From: Actinocatenispora sera
GTDB lineage: Bacteria; Actinomycetota; Actinomycetes; Mycobacteriales; Micromonosporaceae
Assembly: GCF_018324685.1 (NCBI RefSeq)
Contig: NZ_AP023354.1
Coordinates: 5,394,001-5,458,000, forward strand
Length of the DNA: 64,000 nucleotides
Reading direction: 5' to 3'
The notes under the pieces were generated by a model. That model saw only the letters and a program-made list of their open reading frames with translations. It ran no database searches and was not told the DNA's origin. Each line of letters begins with the position of its first letter. Position 1 is the stretch's first letter. The translations under genes and the position numbers were made by a program. Shown in pieces: positions 37,549 through 45,737 of the stretch.

Positions 37549-38405
37549 GCCATTCCCGGCACCCCCGACGCCACGCCGATGCGCAGCACGCCGATGCGCA
37601 GCACGCCGGGTCACCCCGAGCCGGTGCGGCCCGCGGAGCCGCGGCCCGCACGCACGACGCGGTCGGTACGGCGGCTCATCGCCGGCAGCGGCACGCCCTG
37701 GTCTGGTACGCGGCCTACGGGTCGAACATGTCCAGCCGGCGGTTGCGCTACTACCTCGCCGGTGGCCGGCCACCGGGCAACTCCCGGCGCTACCCGGGCG
37801 CCCGGGACGGGCGGGCGCCGGCCCGCAGCCGGGCGCTGCGCATCCCCGGCGGGGTCTACTTCGCCGGGCACAGCCGGGCCTGGGGCGGCGGCCTCGCCCT
37901 GTACGACCCGCAGCTGCCCGGCGCCGCCGCGGTGCACGCCCACCTGATCACCATCCAGCAGTTCAGCGACATCGCCGCGCAGGAGATGGCCCGGACCCCC
38001 GGGCGTGACCTGGACCTGGCCGAGGTGCTCGGCACCGGACGCGCCCAGCTCGGCCCCGGCCGTTACGAGACGCTGCTGCGCGCCGGGCCGGACGTCGACG
38101 GGATCCCCGTCCTGACGTTCACCGCGCCGTGGCAGGCGCACCAGACGCCGTGGCGCTCGCCGGCGCCGCACTACCTCGCCCTGGTCGTGCGGGGGCTGCG
38201 CGAGGCGTACGGCTGGGCGCCGGAGCGCACCGCCGCCTACCTGCGGGAACTGCCGGGCGTGCGCGGCGAGCAGGTACCCGCGGTGGTCGACCGCGTCTAC
38301 GCGATCGCCGCGCCCCGGCCGGCCCGTCCCACCGCGCGGCCCGACATCGTGCTGCGCCCGAGCCCCGGCGTGCCCGGCAGCCTCAGGCCTGGACGGCAAG
38401 GGTGA
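37545..38405 (+). CDS. Gamma-glutamylcyclotransferase-like protein with repeat N-terminus
   Basis: A 286-aa protein. The N-terminal ~50 residues are His/Ala/Arg-rich and partly encoded by a tandem 15-bp repeat (37572-37601). Homology starts at WYAAYGSNMSSRRLRYYLAGG, the YGSN substrate loop of the GGCT/AIG2 fold, and continues with GGVYFAGHSRAWGGGLALYDP. The catalytic Glu of GGCT is not certain. Related actinobacterial proteins are often mislabelled histone deacetylase. The last 23 nt overlap the end of the convergent recQ gene. Confidence 0.7.
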   Translation: MSHSRHPRRHADAQHADAQHAGSPRAGAARGAAARTHDAVGTAAHRRQRHALVWYAAYGSNMSSRRLRYYLAGGRPPGNSRRYPGARDGRAPARSRALRIPGGVYFAGHSRAWGGGLALYDPQLPGAAAVHAHLITIQQFSDIAAQEMARTPGRDLDLAEVLGTGRAQLGPGRYETLLRAGPDVDGIPVLTFTAPWQAHQTPWRSPAPHYLALVVRGLREAYGWAPERTAAYLRELPGVRGEQVPAVVDRVYAIAAPRPARPTARPDIVLRPSPGVPGSLRPGRQG

Positions 38406-40572
38406 ACGGGAGAACCTGAGCCGCGCCGGCGACGCGCAGCGCGGACGCCGCCACGGTCAGCGTCCAGCCGGTGTCGGTCACGTCGTCGACCAGCAGCACC
38501 GGGTCGTCCGCGCCCAGCTCGGCCAGGCCGGCCGCGAGATCGTCGCCGACCGCGAACGCGTCGTGTACCGCGGCGAGCCGGTGCACCGCGTTGCCGCCGG
38601 CCCCGGCGCCCGGCGCGCCACCACCGACCCGGGACAGCTCGCCCAGGTCGCGCAGCCGGCCCACCCGGGCGAGCCGCCGCGCGAGCGAGCCGACCAGCCG
38701 CGGCCGGGTACGGGACGGTACCGCGACCACGGCGCCCGGGCGGCGCTGCCACGGCCAGTCGGCGAGCACCCGCACCACGCCGGCGAACACCTCGTCGTCG
38801 ATCTCGGCGTCCGGGGCGCCGGGCCGCAGCAGGGCGCGCAGCCTCGTCCCCCAACCGATGTCGGACAGCCGGCCGAGCGCCCGGCCGGGCTCGGCCAGCT
38901 CCTCCGGGGCGATCTTGCCGGTGCGTTCGATGCCCAGCGCGGCGCCGCCGGTGGGCCACAGCTTCCGCGGCTCCACCGGTACGCCGGGGCGGCCGAGATG
39001 CTGCTGCGCCGCATCCAGCGCAGCCGCCGACACCTCCGGCTCGTACCACCGGCCGCGGCAGTTGTCGCAGCGCCCGCAGTCGGTGGCGTACGGGTCGTCG
39101 AGCGCCTCGCGCAGGAACCGTAACCGGCAGCCGTCGGTACCGACGTAGTCGCGCACCGCCTGCTGCTCGGCGGCGCGGGCGGCGGCGATCCGGGCGTAGC
39201 GCTCCGCGTCGTACCGCCAGGGCGTGCCGGTGGCGAGCCAACCGCCGCGGACCCGGCGCACCACCCCGTCCACGTCGAGCACCTTGAGCATCAGCTCCAG
39301 CCGGCTGCGGCGCAGCTCCACCCGCGACTCCAGCACCGGCGTCGAGGTCGGCTGCTCGGCCGACAGGGCGGCGAGGGTGGCCCGCACCTGGTCCTCCGGC
39401 GGGAACGCCAGCGACGCGAAGTAGCGCCAGATCGCCTCGTCCTCCGCCCCGGGCAGCAGCAGCACGTCGGCGTGTTCGACCGCGCGGCCCGCCCGCCCCA
39501 CCTGCTGGTAGTAGGCGATCGGGGACGCCGGCGTGCCCAGGTGCACCACGAAGCCGAGGTCCGGCTTGTCGAAGCCCATGCCCAGCGCCGAGGTGGCGAC
39601 CAGCGCCTTCACCCGGTTGGCGAGCAGGTCCTGCTCGGCCGCGGCCCGCTGGTCGGGGTCGGTACGCCCGGAGTAGGCGGCGACGCTGTGCCCGCGGGAG
39701 CGCAGGAAGTCGGCCACCTCGTCGGTGGCGGCGACAGTCAGCGTGTAGATGATGCCCGAGCCGGGCAGGTCGGCCAGGTGGTCGGCGAGCCAGGCCAGCC
39801 GGTGCGCCGGGCTCGGCAGCGGCAGCACCCCCAGCCGCAGGCTGTCCCGGTCCAGCGGCCCGCGCAGCACCAGGGTCTGGTCCGGCATCCCGCGCGCCGA
39901 CTGCGGCGGCCCCAGCTGCTCGGCCACGTCGGCGGTGACCCGGGCGTTCGCGGTCGCGGTGGTGGCGAGCACCGGCACGTGCGGCTTGAGCCCGGCGAGG
40001 AACGTCGCGATGCGGCGGTAGTCGGGCCGGAAGTCGTGGCCCCAGTCGGAGATGCAGTGCGCCTCGTCGACCACCAGCAGGCCGGTGGTGGCGGCGAGCT
40101 CCGGCAGCACCCGGTCACGGAAGTCCGGGTTGTTGAGCCGTTCCGGGCTCACCAGCAGCACGTCGACCGCGCCGGTGGCGATGTCGGTCTCGATCGCCTG
40201 CCACTCGGTGACGTTCGCCGAGTTGATGGTGGCGGCCCGGATGCCGGCGCCGGCGGCGGCCTCGATCTGGTTGCGCATCAGCGCGAGCAGCGGCGAGACG
40301 ATCACGGTCGGCCCGGCACCGGCGGCGCGCAGCAGCGCGGTGGCGACGAAGTACACCGCGGACTTGCCGAAGCCGGTGCGCTGCACCAGCAGGACCCGGC
40401 GCCCCATTCCGCCCTCGCCGGGCGAGGTCAGCGCCTCGATCGCCCGCCACTGGTCGTCCCGCAGCACCGCGCCCGGGCCGGCCAGCCGCTGCAGCACCGC
40501 CTCGGCGGCCGACCGTCCCGTATCGGCCGCGATGCCGGAATCGGCGGGATCGGGGCTCGCCTGGTTCGTCAT
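38383..40572 (-). CDS. RecQ-family DNA helicase with C-terminal phosphoribosyltransferase-like domain
   Basis: A 729-aa protein. Helicase motifs: Walker A QRTGFGKSAVYF (about 67-78), LLVVDEAHCISDWGHDFRPDY, TATANARV and YYQQVGRAGR. A cysteine cluster DCGRCDNC follows, as in the RecQ zinc region. From about residue 575 the sequence changes to a phosphoribosyltransferase-like fold ending in DDPVLLVDDVTDTGWTLTVA, a PRPP-loop-like motif as in ComF. There is no HRDC domain. It probably acts in recombination repair; the role of the extra domain is unknown. The start ATG 40572 follows AAGGCGGG. Confidence 0.9.
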   Translation of the reverse strand: MTNQASPDPADSGIAADTGRSAAEAVLQRLAGPGAVLRDDQWRAIEALTSPGEGGMGRRVLLVQRTGFGKSAVYFVATALLRAAGAGPTVIVSPLLALMRNQIEAAAGAGIRAATINSANVTEWQAIETDIATGAVDVLLVSPERLNNPDFRDRVLPELAATTGLLVVDEAHCISDWGHDFRPDYRRIATFLAGLKPHVPVLATTATANARVTADVAEQLGPPQSARGMPDQTLVLRGPLDRDSLRLGVLPLPSPAHRLAWLADHLADLPGSGIIYTLTVAATDEVADFLRSRGHSVAAYSGRTDPDQRAAAEQDLLANRVKALVATSALGMGFDKPDLGFVVHLGTPASPIAYYQQVGRAGRAVEHADVLLLPGAEDEAIWRYFASLAFPPEDQVRATLAALSAEQPTSTPVLESRVELRRSRLELMLKVLDVDGVVRRVRGGWLATGTPWRYDAERYARIAAARAAEQQAVRDYVGTDGCRLRFLREALDDPYATDCGRCDNCRGRWYEPEVSAAALDAAQQHLGRPGVPVEPRKLWPTGGAALGIERTGKIAPEELAEPGRALGRLSDIGWGTRLRALLRPGAPDAEIDDEVFAGVVRVLADWPWQRRPGAVVAVPSRTRPRLVGSLARRLARVGRLRDLGELSRVGGGAPGAGAGGNAVHRLAAVHDAFAVGDDLAAGLAELGADDPVLLVDDVTDTGWTLTVAASALRVAGAAQVLPFTLAVQA

Positions 40573-40615
40573 CCCGCCTTGATACCAGCTACCCCCGACG
40601 ACGTCGGCCGACCGG

Positions 40616-41383
40616 TCAGATCGGGGTGACGTAGGCGCCGGAGATGCCGCCGTCGACCAGGAACGTGGCGGCGGTGATGAACGACGCATCGTCGGAGGCG
40701 AGGAACGCCACCGCCGCCGCGATCTCCGCAGGCTCCGCGAAGCGCCCCATCGGTACGTGCACCAGCCGGCGCTGCGCCCGCTCCGGATCGGCGGCGAACA
40801 GCTCTTTCAGCAGCGGCGTGTCGACCGGCCCCGGGCAGAGCGCGTTGACCCGGATGCCCTCCCGGGCGAACTGCACGCCCAGCTCCCGGGTCAGCGCGAG
40901 CACGCCGCCCTTGCTCGCGGTGTACGAGATCTGCGAGGTCGCCGCGCCCATCACGGCCACGAACGACGCGGTGTTGATCACCGAACCGCGGCCGGCGGGG
41001 CGCATCTGCTCGATGGCGTACTTGCTGCACAGGTAGACCGAGGTGAGGTTGACCCGCTGGACCCGCTCCCAGGCGTCCAGGTCGGTGGACAGGATCGAGT
41101 CGTCCTCAGGCGGCGAGATGCCGGCGTTGTTGAACGCCACGTCGACCCGCCCGTACTCGCGGGCTACCGAGCCGAACAGCTCGCGTACCGCGGCCTCGTC
41201 GGTGACGTCGACGTGCCGGTAGGCGCCCCCGACCTGCTCGGCGATCGCGGCACCGGCGGCGTCGTCGATGTCGACGACCACGACGGTGGCGCCCTCGGCC
41301 GCGAACCGGCGGGCGGTCGCGGCGCCGATGCCGCTGCCGCCGCCGGTGACCACGGCGACCCGGCCGTCCAGACGTTCAGCCAT
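40616..41383 (-). CDS. SDR family NAD(P)-dependent oxidoreductase
   Basis: A 255-aa classical short-chain dehydrogenase. The cofactor motif is VVTGGGSGIGAATARRF, with VVVDIDD after strand 2 (Asp suggests NAD preference), NNAGISPP, and the active site YTASKGG (YxxxK). It lies 32 nt after the aldehyde dehydrogenase gene on the same strand, so it is probably cotranscribed. It could oxidise an alcohol intermediate of the same pathway. Confidence 0.9.
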   Translation of the reverse strand: MAERLDGRVAVVTGGGSGIGAATARRFAAEGATVVVVDIDDAAGAAIAEQVGGAYRHVDVTDEAAVRELFGSVAREYGRVDVAFNNAGISPPEDDSILSTDLDAWERVQRVNLTSVYLCSKYAIEQMRPAGRGSVINTASFVAVMGAATSQISYTASKGGVLALTRELGVQFAREGIRVNALCPGPVDTPLLKELFAADPERAQRRLVHVPMGRFAEPAEIAAAVAFLASDDASFITAATFLVDGGISGAYVTPI

Positions 41384-41415
41384 CGCTTGCTCCTTCGTGT
41401 GTGGGCCCGGCCGGC

Positions 41416-42765
41416 TCAGCTGTCGGCGAGGAAGACGTTCTTGGTCTCGGTGAACCCGGCGAGCGCGTCCGGGCCGAGCTCGCGACCCAGCCCGGAGGAG
41501 CCGAACCCGCCGAACGGGGTGGCGTAGCGCACCGAGGCGTGCGAGTTGACCGACAGGTTCCCGGCCCGTACCTCGCGACCGACCCGCAGCGCCCGGCCGA
41601 GATCCCGGGTCCAGATCGAGCCGGACAGCCCGTACGCGGTGTCGTTGGCCAGCCGGATCGCGTCGGCCTCGGTGTCGAACGGCAGTACCGACGCCACCGG
41701 GCCGAAGATCTCCTCGTGCCAGGCCCGGTCGGTGCCGGCACCTCCGGCGAGCACGGTCGGCGGGTACCAGAAGCCGGGTCCGTCCGGTGCGGTGCCGCGC
41801 AGCAGCACCTCGGCATCGTCCACATAGGACCGTACCCGGTCCCGGTGCGGCGCCGAGATCAGCGGCCCCACCTGGGTTTCCGGCTCGCGCGGGTCACCCA
41901 CCCGGACCGCGGCGAGCGCGTCGGCCAGCGCGGCGAGGAACGGCTCGTAGGCGCTGCGCTGCACCAGGATCCGGGTCCGGGCGCAGCAGTCCTGGCCGGT
42001 GTTGTCACAGAACGACATCGGCGCGGCCGCTGCGGCCGCCGCCACGTCGGCGTCCGCGAACACGATGTTCGCGGACTTGCCGCCGAGCTCCAGCGTCACC
42101 CGCTTCACCTGGTCGGCACAGCCGGCCATGATCTGCTTCCCCACCGCGGTCGACCCGGTGAAGCACACCTTGCGTACCGCCGGGTGGGCCACGAACCGCT
42201 GTCCCACCACCGGCCCGGCACCCGGCAGCACGGTGAACACGTGCTCCGGCAGGCCGGCGTCCAGCGCCAGCTCACCCAGCCGCAGCGCGGTCAGCGGGGT
42301 CAGCTCGGCCGGCTTGAGCACCACCGTGTTGCCGGCGGCGAGCGCCGGCGCGAAACCCCAGGACGCGATCGGCATCGGGAAGTTCCACGGCACGATGATG
42401 CCGACCACGCCGAGCGGCTCGTGGAACGTGACGTCCACCCCGCCAGCGACCGGGATCTGCCGGCCGCACAGCCGTTCCGGCGCGGCGGAGTAGTAGTCGA
42501 CGACCGCTGCCGCGTTACCCGCCTCCCAGCGCGCGTTGCCGATCGGGTGGCCGGAGTTGCGCACCTCCAGCTCGGCCAGCTCGTCGGCGTGCGCCTCGAT
42601 GCGCGCGGCAAACCGGCGCAGCAGCCGCCCACGGTCGGCCGGCGCCACCGCCCGCCAGGCCTCGAACGCCGCCGCCGCGCGCCCGATCGCGGCGTCCGCC
42701 TCCTCGACCGACGCCAGCGGTACGTCGCCGATCGACTCCCCGGTCGCCGGGTTGACCAGTTCCAT
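41416..42765 (-). CDS. Aldehyde dehydrogenase family protein
   Basis: A 449-aa NAD(P)-dependent enzyme, slightly short at the N-terminus. Motifs: IVPWNFPMPIASWGFAPALA, FTGSTAVGKQI, the catalytic Glu in LELGGKSANIVF, and the catalytic Cys in NTGQDCCARTRI. The best resemblance is to gamma-glutamyl-aminoaldehyde/betaine-aldehyde type enzymes. It lies between the glutamine-synthetase-like ligase and the SDR gene on the same strand. The start is ATG 42765; a GTG a few codons upstream is possible. Confidence 0.92.
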   Translation of the reverse strand: MELVNPATGESIGDVPLASVEEADAAIGRAAAAFEAWRAVAPADRGRLLRRFAARIEAHADELAELEVRNSGHPIGNARWEAGNAAAVVDYYSAAPERLCGRQIPVAGGVDVTFHEPLGVVGIIVPWNFPMPIASWGFAPALAAGNTVVLKPAELTPLTALRLGELALDAGLPEHVFTVLPGAGPVVGQRFVAHPAVRKVCFTGSTAVGKQIMAGCADQVKRVTLELGGKSANIVFADADVAAAAAAAPMSFCDNTGQDCCARTRILVQRSAYEPFLAALADALAAVRVGDPREPETQVGPLISAPHRDRVRSYVDDAEVLLRGTAPDGPGFWYPPTVLAGGAGTDRAWHEEIFGPVASVLPFDTEADAIRLANDTAYGLSGSIWTRDLGRALRVGREVRAGNLSVNSHASVRYATPFGGFGSSGLGRELGPDALAGFTETKNVFLADS

Positions 42766-42868
42766 CGCACTCCCCGGTACGTTCGCTCCCGCGGCCGCTC
42801 GACCGCCTCTTCCCGCCCGGATCATCCACCGCGTTCCCGGCCGGCCCACCGCCGGGCCGGCCCGTTCG

Positions 42869-44248
42869 TCACATCCGCTCGAACCCGCGGCGCAGTTCCC
42901 AGTCGGTGACCGCGGCGTCGAACGCGGCGAGTTCGACCTCGGCGCAGTGCGCGTAGTGCTCGACCACGTCGGCGCCGAACAGCTCGTGCGCCACCGCGCT
43001 GTTCCGCCACACCGCGACCGCCTCGCGCAGCGTCGCCGGCACCCGCGCGCCCGGCTGCCGGTACGCGTTGCCCGTGCACGGCGGCTCCAGCGCCAGCTCG
43101 TGCTCGATCCCGTACCGGCCGGCGGCGGTGATCGCCGCGACCGCCAGGTAGGGGTTGACGTCGCCGCCGGGCACCCGGTTCTCCACCCGCAGCGAGTCAC
43201 CGTGCCCGACCACCCGCAATGCACAGGTACGGTTGTCCAGCCCCCAGCGCACCGCGGTCGGCGCGAACGAGCCGTCCCGGAACCGCTTGTAGGAGTTGAC
43301 GTTCGGCGCGTACAGCAGGGTCAGCTCGGGCAGGCAGTGCAGCTGCCCGGCGAGGAACTGGCGCATCACCGGCCCGAAGCCGTACTCGCCGTCGCCGGCC
43401 AGCGCGGCCCCGCCGGCGTCGTCGCGCAGCGAGCAGTGCACGTGGCAGGAGTTGCCCTCCCGGTCGTTCGGCTTGGCCATGAACGTCAGCGACCGGCCCT
43501 GCGCGGCGGCGATCTCCTTCGCCCCGGTCTTGTACACGGTGTGGTTGTCACAGGTGGTCAGCGCGTCGGCGTAGCGGAAGGCGATCTCGTGCTGGCCGAG
43601 GTTGCACTCCCCCTTCGCGCTCTCCACCGTCATGCCGGCACCGGCCATCCCGCGCCGGATCGCCCGCAGCAGCGGCTCGACCCGTCCGGTGGCGAGGATC
43701 GAGTAGTCCGCGTTGTACTGGTTGGCCGGCGTCAGCTCGCGGTAGCCGCGCCGCCAGGCATCCTCGTACGAGTCGTCGTAGACGCAGAACTCCAGCTCGG
43801 TCCCGACGTACGGGTGCAGGCCGTGCGCGGCGAGCGCGGCCAGCTGGTCGCGCAGCACCTGCCGCGGCGCCACCGCGATCGGCTTTCCGTCCACTGTGGA
43901 CACATCGGCCAGCAGCAGCGCGCTGCCGTCCCGCCACGGCAGCGACCGCAGCGTGGCGAGATCCGGCGTGAGCACCAGGTCGCCGTACCCGGTGTCCCAG
44001 CTCGACGTCGCGTACCCGTCCACGGTGTTCATCTCGACGTCGACCGCGAGCAGGTAGTCGCACGCCTCGGTGCCGTGCTCGACCACCTCGGCGAGGAAGA
44101 AGTTCGCGTCGAACCGCTTGCCCACCAGCCGCCCCTGCAGGTCGCAGGCGGCGAGCACGACGGTGTCGACGCTCTCCCCGGCCACCCGCCGCCGCAGCTC
44201 GTCGATCCCCAACGCCGGCTCCCGCCGAATCGGCGCCCCAACCCCCAT
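42869..44248 (-). CDS. Glutamine-synthetase-like gamma-glutamyl-amine ligase
   Basis: A 459-aa member of the GS superfamily outside the true GlnA group. Landmarks are LAACDLQGRLVGKRFDANFF, ELEFCVYDDSYEDAW, ECNLGQHEIAFRYADAL, MAKPNDREGNSCHVHCSL and ENRVPGGDVNPYLAVAAITAAG. The last is typical of PuuA/GlnA3/GlnA4-type ligases that gamma-glutamylate polyamines or ethanolamine. The neighbouring aldehyde dehydrogenase and SDR support amine catabolism. It is the first gene of the three, with GGGAGGGACGGCG before ATG 44248. The choice between polyamine and ethanolamine is open. Confidence 0.88.
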   Translation of the reverse strand: MGVGAPIRREPALGIDELRRRVAGESVDTVVLAACDLQGRLVGKRFDANFFLAEVVEHGTEACDYLLAVDVEMNTVDGYATSSWDTGYGDLVLTPDLATLRSLPWRDGSALLLADVSTVDGKPIAVAPRQVLRDQLAALAAHGLHPYVGTELEFCVYDDSYEDAWRRGYRELTPANQYNADYSILATGRVEPLLRAIRRGMAGAGMTVESAKGECNLGQHEIAFRYADALTTCDNHTVYKTGAKEIAAAQGRSLTFMAKPNDREGNSCHVHCSLRDDAGGAALAGDGEYGFGPVMRQFLAGQLHCLPELTLLYAPNVNSYKRFRDGSFAPTAVRWGLDNRTCALRVVGHGDSLRVENRVPGGDVNPYLAVAAITAAGRYGIEHELALEPPCTGNAYRQPGARVPATLREAVAVWRNSAVAHELFGADVVEHYAHCAEVELAAFDAAVTDWELRRGFERM

Positions 44249-44336
44249 CGCCGTCCCTCCCGCCCGCCGGCAGCAACTCGGTCGGGATCGAGCCTAGATT
44301 GGCGTTGCTTCGTGCCGATGACGAGGTTCGGTGATT

Positions 44337-44372
44337 TTGCCGGTATCAGTCCGCTTGCCGGTATCAGTCCGC
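44337..44372. repeat. Perfect tandem duplication of 18 bp over the gntR stop
   Basis: TTGCCGGTATCAGTCCGC occurs at 44337-44354 and again, immediately, at 44355-44372. The second copy contains the stop codon (44364-44366) of the GntR regulator gene. Confidence 0.75.
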
Positions 44373-44675
44373 GGGCTGCTGGTCCCACTTGGCGCGTGCG
44401 GCCACGAAGTGGCCCCGCCCCGGGATGGACACGACGAGCCCACGGTCGCGGAGCACGGCGACCGCCTTGCGCGCGGTGCCCCGCGCGATGCCGTACTCCT
44501 GGACCATCGAGGCTTCCGAGACGATTCGATGCCCGACGGCCCACTCGCCCGACCGGATGCGCTCGTCGACCGCGTCTGCGACCTGCACGTACACCGGATC
44601 GGGTACGTCGTAGTGGATCTCCACGTCACGAGCATGAGCCGGCGCAGGCTTACCATGATGACCAAAGGGTGACAT
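44364..44675 (-). CDS. Short GntR family transcriptional regulator
   Basis: A 103-aa protein that is almost only the winged-helix domain: PVYVQVADAVDERIRSGEWAVGHRIVSEASMVQEYGIARGTARKAVAVLRDRGLV spans residues 27-81, ending in the wing GRGHFVAARAK. There is no effector domain, as in YtrA-like or minimal GntR proteins. It diverges from the 80-aa/28-aa gene pair across about 106 bp holding repeats CGTGGTCA. The glutamine-synthetase-like gene lies further downstream on the same strand and could also be a target. Confidence 0.82.
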   Translation of the reverse strand: MSPFGHHGKPAPAHARDVEIHYDVPDPVYVQVADAVDERIRSGEWAVGHRIVSEASMVQEYGIARGTARKAVAVLRDRGLVVSIPGRGHFVAARAKWDQQPAD

Positions 44676-44692
44676 GCCAGTCCATAGACGTA

Positions 44693-44722
44693 CGTGGTCA
44701 GGTCATATACTCTTCGTGGTCA
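44693..44722 (+). promoter_or_regulatory. Promoter with flanking CGTGGTCA direct repeats
   Basis: CGTGGTCA at 44693-44700 and 44715-44722, 22 bp apart (two helical turns), flank the -10-like TATACT (44706-44711). It lies between the divergent GntR and 80-aa genes and is the obvious candidate for the GntR operator. Confidence 0.5.
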
Positions 44723-44781
44723 AGGAGAGCTACACCGTGCGCCGCCGCGCAGGGCGGCCGATGGTTCGAGAAGGGAGTGCC

Positions 44782-45024
44782 ATGAGTCGGCCTTCGATCC
44801 GGTACGCGAGGCCCCGCGCGGGCGACGAGTGCTTCATCTGTCCGGCCGCCGGGGTGCCCGGCGTCGGATCGTGGTGGGCGCTGGTCGTGTCGACGGTGGA
44901 CACGCTGACCGAGGGCACCATGTACCTGCGGGTCGTTCCGCTCGACCAGGTCGGCAGCGCCGACGCGCGGGTGCGCACCTACTTCGTCCGGCTGTCCGGA
45001 CTGCTGGTGCGGCGGACGGCGTGA
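44782..45024 (+). CDS. 80-aa protein of unknown function next to GntR
   Basis: It has RYARPRAGDECFICPAAGVPG near the start, with a CxxC pair (CFIC) that might bind a metal. Then come beta-strand-like segments (SWWALVVSTVDTLTEGTMYL) and DARVRTYFVRLSGLLVRR. No family was recognised. The start ATG 44782 follows GAAGGGAGTGCC. An in-frame GTG at 44716, close behind the -10 TATACT, would add 22 residues. Its TGA overlaps the GTG of the 28-aa gene. Confidence 0.55.
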   Translation: MSRPSIRYARPRAGDECFICPAAGVPGVGSWWALVVSTVDTLTEGTMYLRVVPLDQVGSADARVRTYFVRLSGLLVRRTA

Positions 45025-45107
45025 GCGTCCGCATCGCGCTGGGTTGGCTGTTCACCCTCGTGCTGGCGTTCGTCCTCGGCTGCTGCCACGCGTACCGGGG
45101 GCGCTGA
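45021..45107 (+). CDS. 28-aa membrane peptide, GTGA-coupled
   Basis: A 28-residue product with one hydrophobic helix (IALGWLFTLVLAFVLGCC) and a basic end HAYRGR. GTG 45021 overlaps the stop codon of the 80-aa gene. The coupling and the membrane-spanning composition suggest a real small protein, perhaps anchoring its partner. Confidence 0.45.
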   Translation: MSVRIALGWLFTLVLAFVLGCCHAYRGR

Positions 45108-45116
45108 GGCGCCGAG

Positions 45117-45650
45117 CTAGAGGTGGCGGAGCATGCGGGTGTTGCCGAGGGTGTTGGGCTTGACGCGTTCCAGCTCCAGGAACTCCGCGACGCCCTCGTC
45201 GGCCGAGCGCAGCAGTTCCCGGCGCACGCCGGTGTCGACCGCGGAGTCCGAGTCGATCACCGTGAAGCCGTGCCGGGCGAAGAAGTCGACCTCGAAGGTG
45301 AGCACGAAGACCCGGCTCACCCCGAGGTCGCGTGCCGCCTCCAGCAGCTCGGTGACGAGCCGGTGACCGATGCCGTGGCCGCGCTGCGTGGGGTCGACCG
45401 CGACGGTGCGGATCTCGGCCAGGTCCTCCCAGAACACGTGCACCGCGCCGCAGCCGACGACCCGGCCGTCACGCTCCGCGATCCGGAACTCCTGGATGCC
45501 CTCGTACAGGGTGACGGCGGGCTTGGTGAGCAGCCGGCGCTCCGGCGCGTACCGGTCGATCAGCGCACCGATCGCCCGCACGTCGGCGGTCCTGGCCCGC
45601 CGCACCGTCAGCGTTGGAATCTCTATGCATTGAGTTGCATGTTCATCCAC
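45117..45650 (-). CDS. ArgA-type amino-acid N-acetyltransferase (GNAT)
   Basis: A 177-aa GNAT protein resembling the short ArgA of Mycobacterium (glutamate/glutamine acetylation for arginine synthesis). Features: TVRRARTADVRAIGALIDRYA, RVVGCGAVHVFWEDLAEIRTVAVDPTQ, the acetyl-CoA loop RGHGIGHRLV and VFVLTFEVDFFARHGF. The frame is open to a GTG at 45665. GTG 45650 is preferred because TATGCT (45657-45662, minus strand) lies exactly 6 nt before it, indicating a leaderless mRNA. Confidence 0.85.
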   Translation of the reverse strand: MDEHATQCIEIPTLTVRRARTADVRAIGALIDRYAPERRLLTKPAVTLYEGIQEFRIAERDGRVVGCGAVHVFWEDLAEIRTVAVDPTQRGHGIGHRLVTELLEAARDLGVSRVFVLTFEVDFFARHGFTVIDSDSAVDTGVRRELLRSADEGVAEFLELERVKPNTLGNTRMLRHL

Positions 45651-45656
45651 CAGGGC

Positions 45657-45662
45657 AGCATA
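45657..45662 (-). promoter_or_regulatory. -10 hexamer of the argA-type gene
   Basis: TATGCT on the minus strand is followed by 6 nt and GTG 45650. It lies close to the divergent DUF2330 promoter. Confidence 0.5.
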
Positions 45663-45672
45663 CACGCGAGCG

Positions 45673-45698
45673 GGAACCGGTTACCGTCGCGGCGCGTC
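45673..45698 (+). promoter_or_regulatory. Possible ECF-sigma promoter of the DUF2330 gene
   Basis: GGAAC (45673-45677), 17 nt, then CGTC (45695-45698) fits the usual GGAAC/CGTC form of ECF sigma promoters, 40 nt before ATG 45738. A chance match is possible in GC-rich DNA. Confidence 0.3.
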
Positions 45699-45737
45699 CG
45701 ATCCGTGACCGAACACACCCGTACGCCGAGGAGCGCC

